64,000 nucleotides of DNA from Allomyces arbusculus (lineage: Eukaryota > Blastocladiomycota > Blastocladiomycetes > Blastocladiales > Blastocladiaceae), in NCBI GenBank assembly GCA_027604705.1, contig JADHYV010000004.1, positions 62,001 through 126,000 on the forward strand, read 5' to 3'. Position 1 is the first letter of the stretch. Every line of letters starts with the position of its first letter. The translations under genes and the position numbers were made by a program. Below, piece by piece: positions 57,735-64,000 of this stretch. The notes beneath the pieces were generated by a model, which had not been told where the DNA came from, searched no databases, and was given only the letters and a program-made list of their open reading frames with translations.

Positions 57735-59108
57735 ATGGGCATGCTACACGCCCTCTCCCCAGCAGGCTCTGCGCTGCTGCTGCTGCTGCTGCTACTTCCA
57801 TTTTCGCCACTTTGCTCATCAAGACCCGTGCCGCCCAAATCACGCACCAGTGCCAGCATGGCCCCGCTGCTGCTGCGACCACCGTCGATCCAAATGCCAA
57901 ATGCAGCTGCGCGATTATGGACCACGCCAGCACTGCACACGCTCGCCGCGCGTCAATTGGGCGCAGAAGCAATGCCCGACGCGGCACCAGCTTCTTCAGG
58001 TGGCACCGACGCGACTCCAACGACGCCGATCTCGGGAGGAGGAAATGGCGCGACGACCACCAGCCTCCCATCAGCTCCAGCAGGCCGCGGCGCGTCGGCA
58101 GCGACCAACACGCCCAAGGCAGCGGGGGCCATGGCCGACATTCCTTGGGGCGCGATCGTGCTGTGCGCGCTCGTGCTCGCAATTGTTGTCGGCGGTTGCT
58201 TGGCGCTGAAAAGGCTGCGAACCAAGGGGCAGCGAGGTGCGTGCGCGACAGAGCGAGGTCGAGTGTCTCACGTTTAGCGTTGTCGCACCTGCGTCTCACA
58301 CACGCAAATCCTCTCTCCAGATCAGACTGTTCGCAATGTGCACTCGGCCGCGCTCGCGATCAACGCTGCGTCCGTCGACCGGGGCCACACGCGTACCCGA
58401 CCGGGTGGAGGCGGCTCGCACGAACACCTACTTGTAGCTGCACCGGTGCACGCTGGTGGTGTCGCGCCGCACGTCACGTTGCCGGCACCCTCGCACGCGC
58501 TCCACCCGCCCACGTCGCCGCCCGCTGCTGTGCACGTGCCGCTCCCGACGTCGCCGATCAAGACCATGCCGACGAGCCCAATTGCGATCGGCGCTCCCGC
58601 AACACTTTCCGCACACCGCACGACCCCAGCGCACATCAGCGTGCGGAGCCCTGGTCGAGCAGCACAAGCCGCGACCACGCCGCACAGGTTGGCGGCTACG
58701 ACCCCTGTCAAGATCCCAATTCCGCCGTCGCCCGCCAAGCAACCCGTCGAGGTTCTTGCCACAGCCATTTTGTCGATCCCGTCCACCGCCCATTCCGCTG
58801 CCCCGCACTCGGTCGTCGTGCACGTGTACCGCGCCACGAACCACGACGAGCTCGACTTGGCCGTCGGCGACACGGTGCGCGTGCTCAAGACATTCAACGA
58901 CGGGTGGGCGCACGCAGTGCACGGCAGGACGGGCCAGACGGGGATGGTGCCGCTAAACATGTTGCGGGCCATGGGCGGGGCGCACGCACCGGCCGGGTCG
59001 CCCCATGCAACCACGGGCACGAATCCGCTCGGTCGCGTACTGTCGCTTGAACGAACGGAGACGGGCACAGCGGTACCCGTGATGCTTGCGCCGGCAGCCC
59101 GGCATTGA
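57735..59108 (+). CDS. Single-pass membrane protein with cytoplasmic SH3 domain (TM-SH3 protein B)
   Basis: Exons 57735-58236 and 58321-59108 (84-nt intron, GTGCGT...TCCAG) give 429 residues. The N-terminal signal peptide contains nine Leu in a row (GSALLLLLLLLPFSPL). A Thr/Ser/Ala/Gly-rich ectodomain of about 110 residues without the Cys array of protein A follows. Then come one TM (WGAIVLCALVLAIVVGGCLA), the stop-transfer KRLRTKGQR, a Pro/Thr/Ser-rich cytoplasmic region, and an SH3 near the C-terminus: VVVHVYRATNHDELDLAVGD, FNDGWAHAV and GMVPLNML. It shares the signal-ectodomain-TM-linker-SH3 plan with protein A 4 kb away. The ATG at 57735 or 57741 could be the start. Confidence 0.82.
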
Positions 59109-59780
59109 GCGGCCTCATCGGGCTCGCATTTTGTGTTTGCTGTCACCGAGACTAGGAGCCCACTTTCTTAGATTGCATATTTCTTGGCGTGCGCGCCGAA
59201 GACGAAGGGGCGCCGTGCGCCGGTGCGACTTTGAGTAACCCATTTCTGATCGTTTGTTGCGTTTGATTTTTGCAAATTCCATCGCTTGGCGCTGCTGGCG
59301 GACGTGCTGGCAGGCGCGGCTGGAGCTCGCATCGTGGCAACCATACTCTCAATCCATAATCAAATCATCCACTTGACCTTGCTCTCTTGCACGTATTCCG
59401 TGTGCGGATTTCCATCCTGCCGAAGATTGAACGAGCGCCGTCTGCGATCGACTGCTGTGTCTAAATACTCCGTGACGGCCAGCAAGTGAAGTAGACGCGA
59501 TGAGGCTTGCGAGGCGTGCTCAACATGACTTACAGGTGATTTGGGTCTGGGAAACAAAACTGATCAACGCTGTCTCCGCTAGCCGTTGCTGCAGTTACCG
59601 ATCTTTGGGTCGAACTAGCGACACCGAAATCTCTGCAATCACCGCCGACCCGGCCGTCCAACTTGCCGCAGCAGCTTGCCATCCACGCCAGCTCGTTCGA
59701 ATTCGCAGCTCCGAGCCCCGGGCGCCCAGATCTGCACCCACCACGACCTTTCAAGTGCCGATTCTCGCCTTCCGCACACC
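59109..59780. other. Intergenic stretch upstream of mL40
   Basis: 672 bp; nothing recognised apart from GGGTCGAACTAGCGAC at about 59606-59621, which looks like a B box but lacks a pairing T stem. Confidence 0.4.
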
Positions 59781-60254
59781 ATGTCCCTGCTCGCCGTCCG
59801 CCCCGCGGCCCTCGCACGGCTCGCGCTGACGCCCCTGACCGCCACCGCGACCCGGTCTGCGTCGTCATTCAACAACAAGCCTGCATCCGGTGCCGCCAAG
59901 AAAAAGGGCTCGTCCAACGCGATCGGCGGCGACTCGCGGTACCCCCTGCTCAAGGATTACCTGTACGCGCCTCACGCCGAGGTCGACGGCGTGGCCGAAG
60001 TGGATGCGGACGTGCACGCGACAATTGAGCGCGCGTGGGCCGTTGCGCAGCGCGACCTGGCCGCCCAGCGGCACGCCGACCTGGCCGCCAAGTACCGCCG
60101 GTTGCGCGAGGCCATGGTCACGCTCGAGAAGGTGGATCCGGACCGGTTTGCGACGGCCATGGACCGCGAGGGCGAGGACCAGTATTTCCCGCGACTGCTC
60201 AAGGCGCCGACGGAGACGCCCGCCAAGACGGGCTGGGATTACCGCCGTGGATAG
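59781..60254 (+). CDS. MRPL40: Mitochondrial large-subunit ribosomal protein mL40
   Basis: Single-exon 157-residue protein. It starts MSLLAVRPAALARLALTPLT, an Arg/Leu/Ala-rich mitochondrial targeting sequence followed by ATRSASS. The body has RYPLLKDYLYAP, an IERAWAVAQRD helix, AKYRRLREAMVTLEKVDPD and the ending FPRLLKAPTETPAKTGWDYR. This ending corresponds to the conserved FP-x(n)-PTDTPP-x-GWNY motif of mL40 (yeast Mrpl28). mL40 sits on the central protuberance side of the mitoribosome. Length and motif order agree with the family. Confidence 0.85.
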   Translation: MSLLAVRPAALARLALTPLTATATRSASSFNNKPASGAAKKKGSSNAIGGDSRYPLLKDYLYAPHAEVDGVAEVDADVHATIERAWAVAQRDLAAQRHADLAAKYRRLREAMVTLEKVDPDRFATAMDREGEDQYFPRLLKAPTETPAKTGWDYRRG

Positions 60255-60536
60255 ATAGGGTGGTGTGGAGTGGTTTGTGCTTGGTAGCGGTATACATTTT
60301 AGTGTATGGGTTTTGCGCTCCTTGTTGCTGTGGTTTTGATAGCGTGGAGAGTCGGGCAATGCGTGAGCACGGAAGGCGTTTTCTGCCACGGTCCGCGGTC
60401 AGCAAGCTCCAGAATCACGAATTCGATGTAATTGAAGACGGTGTAACAGTGATTCCCCCGTCCAAGGCGCACCCGCACGGGAGCCAGGACGCAAACGCCG
60501 ACTCGGCAAACATCGCAAACGGCATCGTCGCGACGC

Positions 60537-62248
60537 TCACAAGAACCTCCACCAGCTCGTCGGCAACGTCGCGTGCTTGAACCGTGCATACCGCGCGCAC
60601 AAGACCGCGAGCACTGCGAGCCCAGTAATCCACCACGGCATGAGCCCCAATAACCCGACCCCGCCCATCGTACGCTTCACGAATATCCCAGTGAAAAAGA
60701 AGAGCGGAACGTGCACGAGGTAAAAGAACAGCGACGACTGTCCGTATGCAATCAGGATGTGCGCGAGACTGCGCATCGCCCACGAGCTCGTGAATGGGGC
60801 CGAATCGACGGCAAGTCGCTTGGCGGTGATCGGGTGCAGGCACGCGGCCAGGAGCAGGTGGACAAGGCCGAGGGTCGCGGCGAGAAATGCGAGGGAGGGC
60901 GGGTACTTGACGATGGTGAGCAAGGCAATGAGGCGCGTGGAGAAGGTGGAGGTAAGCGGAACAGAGACGGTCGAAATGTTGCCGAACCCGTCAAGAGCGC
61001 GGATGAGCGCAAAACAAGCAAGAAGAAGCACGCCAAGAAGCTAGTCCAATGAGATCGCAGGTCAGAATCCAGCTACCGCATCGTGATAAAGTATCGAGGT
61101 CAAAGTACCACATTGAGCCGAGGAAGTCGCTGCGGCGCGACGTGAACCGTGCCAAGGCCGTATGAAACGCCCCATAGCGTCGGAGCGAGCCATGGAATGA
61201 CTGGGTAGACGACTTGAAGGAAACCCTTTGTTTCTAGAGGCGAACGGTCCGTCAGCGCCGAGGCCATGAACGCTGAGATTCAAATGAGCGATAAACGTAC
61301 GAGGGGTGATGGAGACCATCAAAAGCCAGACCGCGCTGGGAACGTAGCCATCTTTACCTTCGCGACGGCACCAGAGCAAAATGACCTCGGTCACGGCGGG
61401 GATTGCCCAGGCGAGAACAACAAGGAATGCCACGACAAAGCGGCGCGGCCAATGATACGTGACCGCAATGAGTGCGAGGGCCAGGGCCATGTTGACGCCG
61501 AGCGCAAAGAGGACACCGAGCGACATGCGAACGCCGGCCAAGTCTGCATACGAGAGCGCGACGTTAGTTTCGTTCGTATACTTCATTCTCCACCCGACGA
61601 AGCAGGGCGCGCGTGCAGCATACCCTTGTCGCTTGGATTTGCGCCGCGAAACATGATGCCGTCATTCAGCAGCGTCAGCGCCAGCACAACGAGAATCCCA
61701 CCACGAACGAGTCCGTGCTGGACGACAGCGGGCTTGGACCACGGCCGCGTCGGATGTTCAAGTCGCGATTTCGCCAGCAAAACGGCGCCGACGCCCATCA
61801 AAAAGAAGAATCCAGGTGCGGCCAAGTGCGTCACCGATCGCACGGCAAACAGCGCCAAACTGCCGCTGTAATCGGGCAGCACAACGTCCCAGGCCTCTTC
61901 CGTGAGCGAGTAAGAGCACATGTACTTGCGCGCGTGGTCGAGGGACATGGCGACAATGATGAGTCCGCGGAGCAGGTCGAAAGCAGGTACGCGCTTTCCA
62001 GTCGCGTGTAATGGAGGTGCCACGCAAACGGCGTCTTCATTGGTGCGACCCGAACTGGCGAGGAGCGGAGTCGCCTCGGTGCAGGCTGTGAACGGCACGC
62101 CATCGTCGACATGGACGACAGTGTGGTCGTCATGGTGAAGAGCGACGGCAGGGCAGGACTCGGAATGAGGGCGGGTTGGGGAGAATTCCTGGGCAAGTGC
62201 GGCCAGGTCGCTGTCGGGACGATTATTGATGCTTGGTGGGCCCGTCAT
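60537..62248 (-). CDS. DUF1624 / HGSNAT-like multi-pass membrane protein
   Basis: Exons 62248-61624, 61543-61301, 61233-61109 and 61040-60537 (introns 80 nt GTATGC, 67 nt GTACGT, 68 nt GTACTT) give 498 residues. After about 100 hydrophilic residues comes the family start RVPAFDLLRGLIIVAMSLDH, then LAAPGFFFLMGVGAVLLAKS, AGVRMSLGVLFALGVNMALA, VVYPVIPWLAPTLWGVSYGL and LAHILIAYGQSSLFFYLVHV. The DLLRGL and LDH motifs and the VYPxxPWL segment are typical of DUF1624, relatives of heparan-alpha-glucosaminide N-acetyltransferase. That family moves acetyl groups across membranes. The substrate here is unknown. The third exon (125 nt) is easily missed, but its frame VVYPVIPWL fits the family. Confidence 0.85.
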
Positions 62249-63557
62249 CTGCGGCTGGCTCGCGGGACAGTTGGAGAGCGCTAGAACCAAGTCTGCCTCC
62301 GTCTTGATGTTGTTCTACAGGTCGAGCCGGTTGCAGCGTTGCTTGGTGAAATGAAATGGAGAGAGGAGAGATGAAGGAAGGCCAGACACCAGCCCTGTTC
62401 GAGATGCTCACATCACGAGACCGCGTGAGTGACTGAACTAAAATGAGACCCAGTCTGCCCCGTTCGGCTCGTTGTCGCAGACTCAAATGCATGCATGTCT
62501 GAAGACAGCACCATTTCGATTGACAGGCGCAAAAAGTACTGAAAACAGATGCGCCATTTACAAGGAAACTGGGCCCCCTCATTCAAACATGATTCCAGCC
62601 CCCATGCTTGATCGCACTGACCGAACTCATGCAGTCACCAAAGAAGCAAGGCAAACGTAATCCCAACTGACGGTTCCCACCCAGTTTTTCAGACGACAAT
62701 CACAATGGCAAGGTGTGCGCTCGAGAAGTGTTCAGGTGGGGAAAGAGGCACAATCTGGGCGCGCAATTGAGAGAAGGCAGCGAAGTGAGCGTTCCTCGGC
62801 CTGCCATGGATCACTGTGAAATCATGTCGTTGAAGGAGAGAGCCCGTGGGGGTGACCTCGATGCGAAGTCGGAGCTGGGTAGACGACAGGTGATCAGTCG
62901 GCTTTTATCCGTTTCCTAACAATCAATGCCTTAGTTTCTCACTGAGTCGGGACGCCGCTACCTTCTGCACAATCCGGATTGGTTGGCCAGAAAACCATTT
63001 TGTTGTTGTACAAAATCGCGTCGTTCGAAAGCGTACGACTGGCGCGTCTTCCCACGCGTTGTTGAAGACCGCAAGAAGCGCTCGGCGACGGAAACAACTT
63101 TTGCATTGAGTGCATACCTCCCTCAACAATCTGGCGAGAATCTGCTGTGAGCAATGTGTATCAGGACACGTCAATGAAGATACTGGGCATGTTTTGTCGC
63201 CAACACTTCTCAAGTCTCTGTCGTTCATTACTTTGTTGAAAAAATCAACGTCTGCAAGCGACAAATTGGTGCAGCAAGTGCAGGGGAGCGATTTGTTTTG
63301 AATGCTTTGGATTGCTTGGTGCCCGCGCGCCAGCGTGTAGGATTGTGGTGCTGACGAGCGAAGTTTGCTGCCAAGTTTGGTTTTGCTGCAATGAACCTGG
63401 CCATGCATCTCTACCGGACCTGGTGGCCATTTTGTCACACATCGCAACACGGAAAAGCACAACCGTGTGTTTGCGTCCGTTGTTGTCCAGTTGCCGTCAC
63501 TTCACGAAGGTGGGCGAACTCTCCGTGTATCAGGAACCAACAGAACCTGTCACCGTC
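62249..63557. other. Gene-poor stretch
   Basis: Less GC-rich than most of the window. A minus-strand frame at 62923-63462 is open for 179 codons but has no internal family features and may be chance. The region upstream of 62249 should contain the DUF1624 promoter. Confidence 0.4.
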
Positions 63558-63965
63558 ATGTCGGCGAAAATTCACGATTTTGGCGCAAGCTCGGCACCAG
63601 CGCAATGGCCGCGCGCTATGTGGTCAATCATGCTGACGCTGAGCACGAGTTGCGGCCTGTCTCGGGTTGTGCTCGTGTTTTCACGTGCTGGCCGGCTGAG
63701 CCATCTATTGCAACAGTTGTGGCAACATGACGGACCGAATGAGGGGTTGGAAAAGACGACGCGCTACGAGCGTTTCATTCTCGTCGGCGTTCCTAACGCG
63801 CATCTCGATCGGTTCCTGACGATGCATCTCGGTCCGGCCATTTCGGACCACGAGCTCGTGCTCCAGGAGACCGCCAATGACGTCTGGTTTGACAGCCAGA
63901 TCGCAGTGCTCAAATCGTGGGATGAGCCGCTGGACCAAGCTTTGATCTCGCTCGCCACGATTTAA
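63558..63965 (+). CDS. Hypothetical protein
   Basis: Not recognised. The frame is open from 63312, and the ATG at 63558 (MSAKIHDFGASSAP) gives 135 residues. The last 90 residues have normal amino-acid composition (RYERFILVGVPNAHLDRFLT, ISDHELVLQETANDVWFDSQ), which argues for real coding. The first part could belong to another exon. The stop is at 63963-63965, 35 nt from the window edge. Confidence 0.4.
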   Translation: MSAKIHDFGASSAPAQWPRAMWSIMLTLSTSCGLSRVVLVFSRAGRLSHLLQQLWQHDGPNEGLEKTTRYERFILVGVPNAHLDRFLTMHLGPAISDHELVLQETANDVWFDSQIAVLKSWDEPLDQALISLATI

Positions 63966-64000
63966 CTGAAGGCGCCGACGGCAATTGTCAAGATTCTCGA

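Noticed and set aside
59600-59625. Second tRNA-like B box (minus strand) near 59606-59621
   Set aside because: T stem bases GCTAG and CAAAG do not pair, so only the loop resembles a tRNA.
62923-63462. 179-codon minus-strand frame, Cys/Arg-rich
   Set aside because: No start context, no domain, and composition like random translation; kept only as a note in the gene-poor stretch.

Overview
The window looks like nuclear DNA of a zoosporic (flagellated) fungus, most likely Blastocladiomycota (Allomyces / Catenaria / Blastocladiella type). The reasons are GC-rich compact genes with many 56-100 nt introns, a cytoplasmic dynein-2 light intermediate chain and an LRRC46-like leucine-rich protein (both flagellar), a GABA-B-like class C GPCR, and fungal-type housekeeping genes. 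No virus-like element, transposon, rRNA gene or CRISPR array was recognised. Exon joins were worked out by hand from reading frame, GT-AG borders and protein family fit. Nothing was searched against a database.

Layout. 0-8 kb: 3' part of a Ser/His-rich low-complexity protein, a DUF6604-like fragment, DYNC2LI1 divergent from the electron-transfer-flavoprotein beta subunit, and the co-chaperone TTC4/Cns1. 8-17 kb: a LisH-WD40 protein, an LRRC46-like protein divergent from a small SVIP-like p97-binding protein, the mRNA export factor ALYREF/Yra1, and an unknown two-TM protein. 17-26 kb: a membrane-anchored double amidohydrolase, a PAS-kinase-type kinase with a 19-nt microexon, and a raffinose-synthase-like GH36. 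26-33 kb: a gene-poor stretch and a 1515-residue tandem-BTB protein. 33-42 kb: EMG1/NEP1, a universal stress protein, thymidylate synthase divergent from a PP2C phosphatase, and a short-chain dehydrogenase. 42-52 kb: a class C GPCR with what reads as a C-terminal PH domain, COG4 divergent from VTA1. 51-64 kb: two single-pass membrane proteins with cytoplasmic SH3 domains flanking a TMEM62-like phosphoesterase, mitoribosomal mL40, a DUF1624/HGSNAT-like membrane protein, and a weak terminal ORF.

The genes are mostly unrelated housekeeping functions in typical fungal order, with several head-to-head pairs. The items most worth a second look are the GPCR-PH architecture, the BTB protein carrying a beta-domain that resembles bacterial secreted modules, the two TM-SH3 sensor-like proteins, and the splice-site signature. 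Of 56 hand-called GT introns about 42 have C at donor +4 and none has A, so the dominant donor is GTACG(T/C) and not GTAAGT.
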